NCBI GenBank assembly: GCA_026417615.1
Contig: JAOACY010000123.1
Location: forward strand, 1-64,000
Length of the DNA stretch: 64,000 bases
Direction of reading: 5' to 3'
Source of the DNA: Clostridia bacterium
GTDB taxonomy: Bacteria; Bacillota; Clostridia; Acetivibrionales; JAFADI01
Both the position numbers and the translations under genes were made by a program. Positions 31,333 through 38,565 of the stretch are shown piece by piece. The notes beneath the pieces were generated by a model. That model was not told the DNA's origin. It saw only the letters and a program-made list of their open reading frames with translations, and searched no databases. Every line of letters starts with the position of its first letter. Position 1 is the stretch's first letter.

Positions 31333-31827
31333 TCACCAATCGTACCTGGTAAGCCTGCCTTCTTCAATCAGCCCCTTAAACTCATGCTGCCTCAGGCATT
31401 CAAAGAGAATAACCGCAACTGAATTTGAAAGGTTTAAGGATCTGATGCTCTCTTTCATCGGAATCCTGATGCACCATTCCTTGTTCTCCCTTAGCAATTC
31501 TTCGGGAAGGCCGGCTGTTTCCTTGCCGAAAACCAGAAAGCATCCTTCCGGATATTTAATGTCAGTATATGCCTTTGGAGCTTTGGTAGTTGCGAAAAAA
31601 AAATGCTTGTCAAAATAAGCTTCTCTTAGCTTGGCGAAGCTGTCATGGTAATGAACGTCCACATCGGCCCAGTAGTCCAGACCGGCTCTTTTGAGATACC
31701 TGTCATCAACAGAAAAGCCCAAAGGCTTCACAAGATGAAGCGTGCTTCCCGTAGCCGCGCATGTTCTTGCTATGTTACCGGTGTTCTGCGGTATTTCTGG
31801 TTCCACAAGCACTATATTAAAAGACAA
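31333..31827 (-). CDS. trmL: tRNA (cytidine/uridine-2'-O-)-methyltransferase TrmL
   Basis: A 164-residue SPOUT methyltransferase that methylates the ribose of the wobble base 34 in tRNA-Leu isoacceptors. Motifs: EIPQNTGNIARTCAATG, FGKETAGLP and the knot IRSLNLSNSVAVILFE. The ORF track starts at GTG 31845, within the ribosome site GGAGGG; TTG at 31827 is at proper spacing and starts directly at the family's N terminus (SFNIVLVEPEIP). It heads the trmL-peptidase-DUF2156 run. Confidence 0.93.
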   Translation of the reverse strand: MSFNIVLVEPEIPQNTGNIARTCAATGSTLHLVKPLGFSVDDRYLKRAGLDYWADVDVHYHDSFAKLREAYFDKHFFFATTKAPKAYTDIKYPEGCFLVFGKETAGLPEELLRENKEWCIRIPMKESIRSLNLSNSVAVILFECLRQHEFKGLIEEGRLTRYDW

Positions 31828-31883
31828 ATCTATCCCTCCAGGCACAATATATAATATACCAATAAATTGTTTTTTTTAACACG

Positions 31884-31912
31884 CAAAAAAGTGGCTATTT
31901 TACAGCCACTTA
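31884..31912 (-). terminator. Terminator after cheX
   Basis: Hairpin AAGTGGCT / AGCCACTT followed on the minus strand by TTTTGCG. It separates cheX from trmL. Confidence 0.85.
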
Positions 31913-31942
31913 CAGGTCATAACCATCAAGGTTGGTTCAGCT

Positions 31943-32410
31943 TTATCCGTCTACAACGGAAACGTCTATCTCAATTACGTCTGTATCATTCAAATGCAGA
32001 GGTATGCAAATAGTCTTCATTTTATTTGGAGTAATAACCATATTCTCTCCCATAAGCAAAGACGGAGGAGTAATTTCAATGCCTATTCCCTTGTTGTATA
32101 AAATAGTGGCGGTATTGCCAAGGATCATATTAGTAAGCTCTGATATGGCACTCTTGGCAATTTCGTCCAATTCCGTCACCGGCATGCCGTACATCATGCT
32201 TGATGCGACTTTTAAAGCTACAGGAGTGCTCATGGCAAAAACAACCTGACCTCTTATCTTACCGGTCAGTCCAATTATTATTACGATAGAGTCGCTCTTG
32301 TACGGGGCATTTTTCAAATATACGTTCCCAAGCTTTGCATCGATTCCAGCACCGTTTTTAAGAACTGTCTGGCTTGCTTCAATAAATGGATTTATGTACT
32401 CAACGTTCAT
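31943..32410 (-). CDS. cheX: CheX-family phosphatase/chemotaxis protein
   Basis: A 155-residue CheC/CheX/FliY-fold protein. The signature ISELTNMILGNTA carries the Glu and Asn used by CheX to dephosphorylate CheY~P. Only one such motif is present, as in CheX. No other chemotaxis gene is nearby, so it may act on a CheY elsewhere or on another receiver domain. The start ATG follows GGAGGG. It is divergent from splB, with two Spo0A-box-like sequences in the gap. Confidence 0.88.
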   Translation of the reverse strand: MNVEYINPFIEASQTVLKNGAGIDAKLGNVYLKNAPYKSDSIVIIIGLTGKIRGQVVFAMSTPVALKVASSMMYGMPVTELDEIAKSAISELTNMILGNTATILYNKGIGIEITPPSLLMGENMVITPNKMKTICIPLHLNDTDVIEIDVSVVDG

Positions 32411-32439
32411 GCACCGCTTCCCTCCTTAAATAATCATCT

Positions 32440-32521
32440 TTTGTCGATATAAATTTATTAAATTTTAATCTTTTTCACTCCTATTAAATGCTATTAATAT
32501 TAATTCTATAAATACGACAAA
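32440..32521. promoter_or_regulatory. Two inverted Spo0A-box-like sequences
   Basis: TTTGTCGAT at 32440-32448 (plus) and TTTGTCGTA at 32513-32521 (minus) each match the TTTGTCRAA type 0A box at eight of nine positions, and face one another between divergent cheX and splB. They also form an 8-bp inverted repeat, TTTTGTCG / CGACAAAA. Weak evidence in an A/T-rich gap. Confidence 0.3.
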
Positions 32522-32610
32522 AATCCTTCTTTATTTTATTATTTTTCGCATTAAGGTAATAATACTTATAACAAAATATAAATTCATATATTGGAGGACA
32601 TTTTTAAATT

Positions 32611-33639
32611 ATGAAGCTTTTTAAGCCTGAGATTGTATTTTTTGAGCCTTCTTCCCTGAAATATCCATTAGGCCAGGAGCTGCGCATGCGCTTTGAAAAA
32701 GAGGGAATACCAATAATAACGACGCCTGCTCATAATGTATCACGCTCAATCCCGGGTAATGACGAAAAGCAGAAATATGCCCGAGCAAAAAAAACCCTGG
32801 TTGTCGCCACAAAGAAAAGCATGAAGCTTGATGTGTGCAAGCCATCTGCAGACTTTGAGTTCTCCCTTGCCACAAACTGTCCGGGTAACTGCGAATACTG
32901 CTATCTTCAGGCAACTCAAGGATATAAACCTTACTTAAGAACCTATGTGAACCTTGAGGACATATTTAATACCATAAAACGACATATAAACAAAGAGGAG
33001 AACAGCGTTACAGTCTTTGAAGCAGCCAGCAGCGGTGACCCTCTGGCTCTTGAGCATCTTACCGGAAGCCTAGGCAAAACAATTGAATTTTTTGGCGCTC
33101 TGCATAATGCCAGATTGAGAGTCGTGACCAAGTTTGATAATGTAGATTCCCTGCTGGACCTTAACCATAAAGGTCACACCCGTTTCAGGGTCAGTATAAA
33201 CTCAAGATATGTCATAAACTCCTTCGAACATAATACAGCATCCTTTGAAGAACGGATCGTGGCAGCGTCAAAGCTCTCAAAAGCAGGTTATCCCATTGGA
33301 TTCATTGTGGCGCCCATCATGATATATAAAGGTTGGAAGGAAGAATATAAGGAGTTGTTTGACCGGCTGAAGCATAGTATAGATATAACAATATCCCCTG
33401 AACCGGTAACCTTTGAATTGATTCAACACAGGTTCACACCTTCCGCCAAGAAATTCATTCTACAGAGGTTTCCGGGAACAAAGCTTGACATGGATGAAGA
33501 AAACCGTCAGCTAAAGTGGGGTAAATTCGGCAGATTCAAATATGTTTATCCCAAGGAGACAGCCGAAGACATCAAGCAATATATGTCAGGACTGGTCAGG
33601 GACAGCATGCCGTCCGCACAAATATCCTATTTTACATAA
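32611..33639 (+). CDS. splB: Spore photoproduct lyase
   Basis: A 342-residue radical-SAM enzyme that repairs 5-thyminyl-5,6-dihydrothymine in germinating spores. The [4Fe-4S] motif is CPGNCEYC (Cys90, Cys94, Cys97). Conserved family blocks include FRVSINSRYVINSFEHNT, TFELIQHRFTPSAKK and the terminal QISYFT. In place of the Bacillus H-donor Cys (FEAAC) it has FEAASSGDP, while an extra Cys76 (DVCKPSADFEF) lies just before the cluster motif. Length matches the Bacillus enzyme. No splA is present. It converges on spoVAEa with only 6 bp between stops. The start ATG follows TTGGAGGAC. Confidence 0.93.
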   Translation: MKLFKPEIVFFEPSSLKYPLGQELRMRFEKEGIPIITTPAHNVSRSIPGNDEKQKYARAKKTLVVATKKSMKLDVCKPSADFEFSLATNCPGNCEYCYLQATQGYKPYLRTYVNLEDIFNTIKRHINKEENSVTVFEAASSGDPLALEHLTGSLGKTIEFFGALHNARLRVVTKFDNVDSLLDLNHKGHTRFRVSINSRYVINSFEHNTASFEERIVAASKLSKAGYPIGFIVAPIMIYKGWKEEYKELFDRLKHSIDITISPEPVTFELIQHRFTPSAKKFILQRFPGTKLDMDEENRQLKWGKFGRFKYVYPKETAEDIKQYMSGLVRDSMPSAQISYFT

Positions 33640-33645
33640 ATTAAT

Positions 33646-34200
33646 TCAGCTGCTCCTTTTAAGCACCTCTTTAAGCGCCATGGTAGTTATGGGGGCACCT
33701 TTTGAAATTTCATCCATAAAATCCATTTTGCCCGGATCACCTATGCCTACAATTGTCAAATCTTTTTTACCCTTTAAGATGCTTAAGGTATCTCCGCAAA
33801 TCACATCGGCATGCGTTTCCACTCCGTATTTGTCTACCGCTTTGTCAACAATTCTTCCATCCTGCGTAATGGAGCAGGAAACCTTAAGCCCGTTGCAATC
33901 CTCTCCATTTGACGACACGGCAACCACACCTAAAACATCCAGGCTTTCATCCTTGAGAATGAAGGACATGGCCTCCTCGCCCTTGCCAACTCCTTTGACA
34001 CCCCTGTCGTCCACCATCACCACAACAGGGTCATTATGCGCCTTTTTAACCAGGTTTACAATCTCTTCACCTGTCAATCGGGTAGGGTTGCCGGCAGATG
34101 CAGAAATACAGCGGCCGCCAATATTGGCAGCCGCTATTTCAACAGCTTTCCGGGCAACCTTGTCACCATCGGTCACAAGGATTACTTTTCTTTTTTCCAT
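33646..34200 (-). CDS. spoVAEA: Stage V sporulation protein AE, soluble form (SpoVAEa)
   Basis: A 184-residue soluble protein of the SpoVAEa type, with VILVTDGDKVARKAVEIAA at the N terminus, VVMVDDRGVKGVGKGE in the middle and GIGDPGKMD near the C terminus. It is the last gene of the spoVA operon. SpoVA proteins take up Ca-dipicolinic acid into the forespore and release it on germination; the soluble AEa subunit's own role is not settled. GGAGGAG precedes ATG 34200, 27 bp after spoVAEb. Confidence 0.9.
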   Translation of the reverse strand: MEKRKVILVTDGDKVARKAVEIAAANIGGRCISASAGNPTRLTGEEIVNLVKKAHNDPVVVMVDDRGVKGVGKGEEAMSFILKDESLDVLGVVAVSSNGEDCNGLKVSCSITQDGRIVDKAVDKYGVETHADVICGDTLSILKGKKDLTIVGIGDPGKMDFMDEISKGAPITTMALKEVLKRSS

Positions 34201-34227
34201 GCATACTCCTCCATTTTCATAAATATA

Positions 34228-34599
34228 TCAGCTTTTTGGCTTTGGCTTGAAAGCCACCGAAACCAGATACCCAAAGAATACGGCAGCGGTTATCCCGCCT
34301 GCTGTCGCCTTCACACCTCCTGTGAAGGCCCCTAAAAGCCCATACTGTTCCACATCCTTGAAAGCGCCCTTTGCCAGGCTGTACCCAAAGCCTGTCAACG
34401 GCACCGTCGCACCCGCTCCGCCAATATCAACCAGCCTTTGGTATATTCCCAAGGCAGTGAGAACCACTCCTGAGGTCACGAATAAAACAAGAATCCTGGC
34501 TGGTGTTAATTTTGTCCTGTCAATAAGTATCTGACCTATGGCGCAAATTATACCTCCGGTAATAAATGCGCTCAAAATCGAAACAAAAATATTATTCAA
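34228..34599 (-). CDS. spoVAE: Stage V sporulation protein AE, membrane form (SpoVAEb)
   Basis: A 123-residue membrane protein with three or four helices, starting FITGGIICAIGQILIDRTKLTPARILV and containing TVPLTGFGYSLAKGAFKDV. It is the membrane subunit paired with SpoVAC in the forespore Ca-DPA channel and is paralogous to it. The start appears to be TTG at 34599, with GGAG a rather long 12 nt upstream. It lies between spoVAD and spoVAEa. Confidence 0.92.
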   Translation of the reverse strand: MNNIFVSILSAFITGGIICAIGQILIDRTKLTPARILVLFVTSGVVLTALGIYQRLVDIGGAGATVPLTGFGYSLAKGAFKDVEQYGLLGAFTGGVKATAGGITAAVFFGYLVSVAFKPKPKS

Positions 34600-34653
34600 G
34601 GTATCAATATACTCCTTTCCGAGCTTAAATCATATTTTACGTTTAGGAGTTCC

Positions 34654-35664
34654 CTATATTCTGATAGATACCGCATGGGCTATGCAGGGTATGGATTCTC
34701 CCTGCTGTGTGCTCGTTGGACTGAGAAGGGCACCGGTTGCAACAAACAGCACATTTTTCAGCTCTCCTTTTTGCATTTTCTGATATATAAAGCCTGCCAG
34801 CACAACAGCGGAGCATCCGCAGCCGCTTCCGCCGCAGTGAATGTCCTGACGTTCCATGTCAAAAATCATTGCGCCGCAATCATTGTACCTGTCAGATATT
34901 TCAAGCCCCTGCCTGCGCAACAGCTCATCACATATATTTTTCCCAAGCCTGCCAAGATCCCCTGTTATTATCAGGTCATAGCTTTCAGGAGCAATGCCGG
35001 TGTCATAAAAGTGCCCGATGATTGTATCTGCGGCTGCCGGAGCCATTGCGGAGCCCATATTGTTCGCATCCTTGATTCCCATATCAATAATTTTGCCGGT
35101 AGTCACATGAGTAATACAGGGCCCCGTACCTTTATTTGAAAGCATTACGCATCCTGACCCTGTTACTGTCCATTGTGATGTGGGCGGTCTTTGGCTTCCC
35201 AGCTCAAGCGGAAATCTGAATTGCTTTTCCGCAGCGCAAAAATGACTGGAGGTAAGGCATGCAACATTGTCTGCAAAGCCCCCGTCAATAATCATGCTGC
35301 CTAAGCTCATTGATTCCGCCATCGTTGAGCACGCTCCGAATACTCCGAAAAAAGGGATCATAGACTCCCTTAATCCGAAATTTGATGCAATGCACTGGTT
35401 TAACAAATCTCCGGCAATCACATAATCAACTTCTCCTGTGCTCATTCCCGCTTTGTTCAGTGCCTTTGCGAAGGTTTCTCTCTGCAGCTTGCTCTCAGCC
35501 TTTTCCCAGGACTTTTCGCCCCACAGCTCATCCTCAATAATCTCGTCAAAATAGTGCCTTAGGGGGCCCTGCCCTTCCTTAGGGCCTACAATGCCGGCTG
35601 CCGAAACTATCCTGACGGGATTTTGAATTTTAATAGTTTGCCTGCCGATTCTTTTCTCTGCCAT
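34654..35664 (-). CDS. spoVAD: Stage V sporulation protein AD (DPA-binding)
   Basis: A 336-residue thiolase-fold protein that binds dipicolinic acid at the forespore inner membrane surface. Family blocks: VRIVSAAGIVGPKEGQGPL, FFGVFGACSTMAESM, TVTGSGCVML, TGDLGRLGKNICDELL and CGGSGCGCSAVV. The ORF track begins at TTG 35670; ATG 35664 with GAGG at 8 nt is preferred and begins 2 bp past the spoVAC stop. Confidence 0.96.
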   Translation of the reverse strand: MAEKRIGRQTIKIQNPVRIVSAAGIVGPKEGQGPLRHYFDEIIEDELWGEKSWEKAESKLQRETFAKALNKAGMSTGEVDYVIAGDLLNQCIASNFGLRESMIPFFGVFGACSTMAESMSLGSMIIDGGFADNVACLTSSHFCAAEKQFRFPLELGSQRPPTSQWTVTGSGCVMLSNKGTGPCITHVTTGKIIDMGIKDANNMGSAMAPAAADTIIGHFYDTGIAPESYDLIITGDLGRLGKNICDELLRRQGLEISDRYNDCGAMIFDMERQDIHCGGSGCGCSAVVLAGFIYQKMQKGELKNVLFVATGALLSPTSTQQGESIPCIAHAVSIRI

Positions 35665-35666
35665 TT

Positions 35667-36113
35667 TCAAAACCTCAATAAGTAATAGATTATACCTGCA
35701 ATTACTGATGCTGAAATCCCATAAACCAATACCGGCCCCGCAATTACAAACATCCTGGCCCCAACGCCGGTGATAAAGCCCTCGCTCCTAAATTCCATCG
35801 CAGGAGAAACAATGGAATTTGCAAAACCCGTGATAGGAACAATTGAACCGGCACCGGCAAAACGTCCGATTTCATCATAAATATTAAGGCCTGTGAATAA
35901 TGCGCCTACACATACAAGTATCAATGCCGTGAGGTTTGCTGCATTCTCCGCGGGAACACCTCTTGCTTTCAGCCAATTTGTAATAAGCTGACCGCCCGCA
36001 CAGATGACGCCTCCCACAAGAAATGCCCTCAAAATGTTTTTCATTACTTTTGATTTTGGAGCTTTTTGCTCAACATATCTGACATATTCGTCTTTTGTAA
36101 ATATTGCTTTCAT
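35667..36113 (-). CDS. spoVAC: Stage V sporulation protein AC
   Basis: A 148-residue membrane protein with about four helices and the family segments FLVGGVICAGGQLI and GSIVPITGFANSIVSPAMEF. In Bacillus SpoVAC behaves as a mechanosensitive Ca-DPA channel subunit. Its ATG overlaps the stop of the upstream small ORF (TAATG), with AGGAGGC at good spacing. Clostridia often keep only AC-AD-AE of the Bacillus seven-gene operon, as here. Confidence 0.95.
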   Translation of the reverse strand: MKAIFTKDEYVRYVEQKAPKSKVMKNILRAFLVGGVICAGGQLITNWLKARGVPAENAANLTALILVCVGALFTGLNIYDEIGRFAGAGSIVPITGFANSIVSPAMEFRSEGFITGVGARMFVIAGPVLVYGISASVIAGIIYYLLRF

Positions 36114-36274
36114 TATGCCTCCTGTTCAACAGTGTGTTTACATACAAATACACCTCGGTATGGAACCTTGGTTCCATTGGGTTTTGCCATCAAAACCCAA
36201 AAAAAGCTCGTGATAATAAGAAGACTTATTATAATAAGGATTAAAAGCCTGTATCTTTTTAATTCAAAAGTCAT
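36113..36274 (-). CDS. Small single-span membrane peptide, first gene of the spoVA operon
   Basis: A 53-residue product: a basic N terminus (MTFELKRYR), one hydrophobic helix (about 10-28, LLILIIISLLIITSFFWVLM) and a short hydrophilic tail containing one Cys. AGAGGTG precedes ATG 36274; the longer start in the ORF track (36316) lacks a ribosome site. Its stop overlaps the spoVAC start, implying translational coupling. I do not recognise it. Its place at the head of the operon, where Bacillus has spoVAA/spoVAB, suggests a forespore membrane role. Confidence 0.7.
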   Translation of the reverse strand: MTFELKRYRLLILIIISLLIITSFFWVLMAKPNGTKVPYRGVFVCKHTVEQEA

Positions 36275-36341
36275 TTTAAACACCTCTTGATATTTGAACA
36301 ATCGCTTTTGTGCCAATTTTAAATATTTGTCTCAACATTTA

Positions 36342-36371
36342 TAGTATTGGAAAAATAAAAAAACAATATGC
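36342..36371 (-). promoter_or_regulatory. Candidate forespore (sigma-G/F type) promoter of spoVA
   Basis: On the minus strand GCATA (36367-36371) fits the sigma-G -35 GHATR, and AATACTA (36342-36348) fits six of seven positions of CATNHTA, with an 18-bp spacer. It would start transcription about 60 nt before the small-peptide ATG. It overlaps the sigF terminator stem. spoVA is sigma-G controlled in Bacillus. Confidence 0.45.
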
Positions 36372-36393
36372 TGGAATTTAAAACATATTGTTT
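36350..36393 (-). terminator. Terminator after sigF
   Basis: Hairpin AACAATATG / CATATTGTT with a 13-nt loop followed by TTTTTATTTTTC on the minus strand, 8 bp after the sigF stop. Confidence 0.85.
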
Positions 36394-36400
36394 GCATTTC

Positions 36401-37141
36401 TTAGTTATTTGAGATTTTCTGTCTTATTTCCTCAAGTATTTTTTTCTCTATCCTGGAAACCTGAACCTGTGATATCCCTAGCATTTTGGCAATTTGCACC
36501 TGTGTTTTTTCCTTGAAGTACCTCAGCACTATAATCTGCTTTTCCCGGGGTTTTAATGTGTCAAGTATCTGTTTCAGTGCAATTTTATCAATTATATCGA
36601 CCTCATTGCTCACACTTTCCCCGTTTATCCTGTCTATAAGCAGGATTGGCGAGCTGTCACCCTCCTTTATTGTGTTGAAAAGAGATTCGGGGGAGCTTGA
36701 GGCCTCTTGTGCCATAACAAGCTCTTCAGGAGATATATTCAGCCTTTGGGCCATCTCGCCTACAGTTGGTTCACGCCCGAGCTCCTTGCTCATAACCTCT
36801 TTTGTGACCCTGGCCTTATTGGAGGTTTCCTTCAGTGATCTGCTTACCTTAATAATGCCGTCATCCCTGATAAACCTCTTTATTTCTCCGATAATCATAG
36901 GTACGGCGTAAGTTGAGAATCTAACTCCGAAGGATGCGTCAAATTTGTTTATGGATTTCATTAGTCCTATACAGCCTATTTGAAAAAGATCGTCGTTTTC
37001 ATACCCTCTGTTTTGAAACCTCTTTACAATGCTCCATACCAGCCCGACATTTCTTTCCACCATTAAAGCCTGGGCTTGCTTGTCACCCTTCTTTGCTTTT
37101 TGTATAAGTTCAAGCACTTCATCCTCTGCATGTTCATTCAT
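36401..37141 (-). CDS. sigF: Forespore sigma factor SigF (SpoIIAC)
   Basis: A 246-residue sigma-70-family factor, the first forespore-specific sigma. Region 2 reads DDLFQIGCIGLMKSINKFD, with FSTYAVPMIIGEIKRFIRDDG; region 3 is EPTVGEMAQRLNISPEELV; and region 4 is LKPREKQIIVLRYFKEKTQVQIAKMLGISQVQVSRIEKKIL. Third gene of spoIIA, held inactive by SpoIIAB. Unusually, 177 bp containing a dispersed repeat separate it from spoIIAB. AGGAT precedes the ATG. Confidence 0.96.
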   Translation of the reverse strand: MNEHAEDEVLELIQKAKKGDKQAQALMVERNVGLVWSIVKRFQNRGYENDDLFQIGCIGLMKSINKFDASFGVRFSTYAVPMIIGEIKRFIRDDGIIKVSRSLKETSNKARVTKEVMSKELGREPTVGEMAQRLNISPEELVMAQEASSSPESLFNTIKEGDSSPILLIDRINGESVSNEVDIIDKIALKQILDTLKPREKQIIVLRYFKEKTQVQIAKMLGISQVQVSRIEKKILEEIRQKISNN

Positions 37142-37195
37142 ATAATATCCTGTGCCTTTCCTTAATAAACATTAATGTTTTTGATTGCTTATGTG

Positions 37196-37299
37196 ATGCT
37201 CAAAATGCCTTCCGTGCGTTTTGACGCCGGAATTGCTGCAACGCAGGCAAGTGATTTTTGAATCTTGTTTCAAGAAAAACTGTTTTTAAGCCAAAATCA
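37196..37299. repeat. Dispersed repeat, copy B, inside the spoIIA operon
   Basis: About 104 bp matching 36-140 at roughly 80% by hand alignment. The left stem is kept as CAAAATGC / GCGTTTTG with one G-U pair, although the bases differ from copy A. It fills most of the gap between spoIIAB and sigF and should be transcribed within the operon. It may affect sigF translation or message stability. Confidence 0.75.
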
Positions 37300-37318
37300 C
37301 TTTAATAATCAAAATAAC

Positions 37319-37753
37319 TTATTTAATCAACGATTTAAATGTCTTGAACATATATACCGTTGTCCCCTCACCCGGTTTAGAAGTTACCTCAACAATATCC
37401 ATAAAGCTTTCCATAACAGTAAATCCCATGCCGGACCTGTCCATGTCAGGCTTTGATGTGTAAAGAGGCTGTCTTGCAAGCTCTATATCTTCTATTCCAA
37501 CTCCATCATCACTTATGATAATTTCCACAGCATCGCAAAAAAGCTTGCAATGCATTCTTATTAACCCCTGCGAATTTTCATATCCATGGATGACCGCATT
37601 TGTGACAGCCTCCGATACAGCTGTCTTGACATCCGCCAGCTCCTCAAGGGTTGGATCTATCTGCGATACAAATGCCGCTGCAACTACCCTGGCGAAGGCC
37701 TCATTGCTTGACTTGCTAAGGAATTCGAGTTTTATTTCATTTATAGGCTGCAT
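37319..37753 (-). CDS. spoIIAB: Anti-sigma F factor SpoIIAB
   Basis: A 144-residue GHKL-type protein kinase and anti-sigma factor. N box: SEAVTNAVIHGY; G1: DDGVGI; G2: RSGMGFTVME. It binds SigF and phosphorylates SpoIIAA. The ORF track starts at 37789, inside spoIIAA; GAGGGGAG lies before ATG 37753, which starts the family-like MQPINEIKLEF. It follows spoIIAA by 13 bp. Confidence 0.96.
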   Translation of the reverse strand: MQPINEIKLEFLSKSSNEAFARVVAAAFVSQIDPTLEELADVKTAVSEAVTNAVIHGYENSQGLIRMHCKLFCDAVEIIISDDGVGIEDIELARQPLYTSKPDMDRSGMGFTVMESFMDIVEVTSKPGEGTTVYMFKTFKSLIK

Positions 37754-37766
37754 ATATGTACTCCCC

Positions 37767-38102
37767 TCACATATTTTTAAGTGCCTCATCTATGGTTTCA
37801 TAGGCAGGAACAATTTTCAAAAGGCCTGACATTTCAAATATCCGCCTTGACTGGTCGCTCAAACCCACTAAAGAAGCTTTCCCGCCCAGCTTTTGGATAT
37901 TCTTGTATCTTCCCATAATAATGCCTATTCCGGAGCTGTCCATGAAACTCATTTTGGAAAGGTCAAATATAATGTTCTTATTCGACGCCTTAACCAGCTC
38001 AGCATCAAGTTTCTGTCTTATATAGTCCGCAGAATGATGATCCAATTCTCCAACTACTCCTGCAATCAATGTGTTTCCTTTGCTGGTAAATTTTATTTGC
38101 AA
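37767..38102 (-). CDS. spoIIAA: Anti-anti-sigma factor SpoIIAA
   Basis: A 111-residue STAS-domain protein; the phosphorylatable Ser lies in SFMDSSGIGIIMGRYK. Unphosphorylated SpoIIAA releases SigF from SpoIIAB in the forespore. The ORF track uses GTG 38111, but that GTG is part of GGGGTGAT, the ribosome site; TTG at 38102 is the likely start. It is the first gene of spoIIA, behind a sigma-H-type promoter. Confidence 0.95.
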   Translation of the reverse strand: MQIKFTSKGNTLIAGVVGELDHHSADYIRQKLDAELVKASNKNIIFDLSKMSFMDSSGIGIIMGRYKNIQKLGGKASLVGLSDQSRRIFEMSGLLKIVPAYETIDEALKNM

Positions 38103-38158
38103 ATAAATCACCCCATGTGAAAATTGAAGTTTTGTTTTTATACTCTCTATTTATTATT

Positions 38159-38187
38159 CAATTCTCCTAATATTTTGAAAATCCTTC
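38159..38187 (-). promoter_or_regulatory. Sigma-H promoter of spoIIA
   Basis: GAAGGATTT (38179-38187) and GGAGAATTG (38159-38167), 11 bp apart on the minus strand, match the sigma-H consensus RnAGGAwww - 11/12 - RnnGAATww at all but the last position. It lies 57 bp before the spoIIAA start. The Bacillus spoIIA operon is known to use sigma-H with Spo0A~P; only weak 0A-like matches are visible upstream here. Confidence 0.75.
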
Positions 38188-38216
38188 TAATTATTTTGTA
38201 AGCTTTTGAAACAATA

Positions 38217-38267
38217 TAAAAAAAAATCCCTATAAAACGACAAGAGCCTGACCATAAGTCAAGCCCA
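38217..38267 (-). terminator. Terminator after the HPr gene
   Basis: A 9-bp stem GGGCTTGAC / GTCAGGCTC (with G-U pairs), then TTGTCGTTTT and a longer T run on the minus strand. It ends the rapZ-yvcK-whiA-HPr transcript before the spoIIA promoter. Confidence 0.75.
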
Positions 38268-38271
38268 TTTT

Positions 38272-38559
38272 TTATTCAGCTTTTTGATTTAATCCCTGCT
38301 CTCCAAATCCTGATGTTATAAGATCAATCAACTCTTTAACGGCCATCTGCTCATCTTCGCCCTCGGCACCTATTGTAATTATGGAACCCATTGAAGCGGC
38401 AAGCGACATTAAACCCATTATGCTCTTAGCGTTAACCCTTTTATCATCCTTTTCAATCCAGACATTTGAAGTGAATTTCCCGGCAGTTTGAACAAATAAA
38501 GCAGCAGGCCTCGCATGAAGTCCCGTTGGGTTAGACACCTCAACAGTCTTTTCAACCAT
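38272..38559 (-). CDS. ptsH: HPr family phosphocarrier protein
   Basis: A 95-residue HPr. The phosphotransfer His15 is kept in NPTGLHARPAALFV, and the HprK-target Ser46 region reads NAKSIMGLMSLAAS. In B. subtilis this position, after whiA, holds Crh, which lacks His15; here the protein could serve both PTS transfer and CcpA co-repression. No ptsI is seen nearby. It follows whiA by 6 bp, and hprK is in the same cluster. Confidence 0.94.
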   Translation of the reverse strand: MVEKTVEVSNPTGLHARPAALFVQTAGKFTSNVWIEKDDKRVNAKSIMGLMSLAASMGSIITIGAEGEDEQMAVKELIDLITSGFGEQGLNQKAE

Positions 38560-38565
38560 TCAAAA

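Noticed and set aside
33542-34222. 226-codon plus-strand ORF opposite spoVAEa, and similar long antisense ORFs (23546..24055, 26738..27145, 27376..27883, 28626..29102)
   Set aside because: Shadows of well-supported minus-strand genes with no family resemblance.
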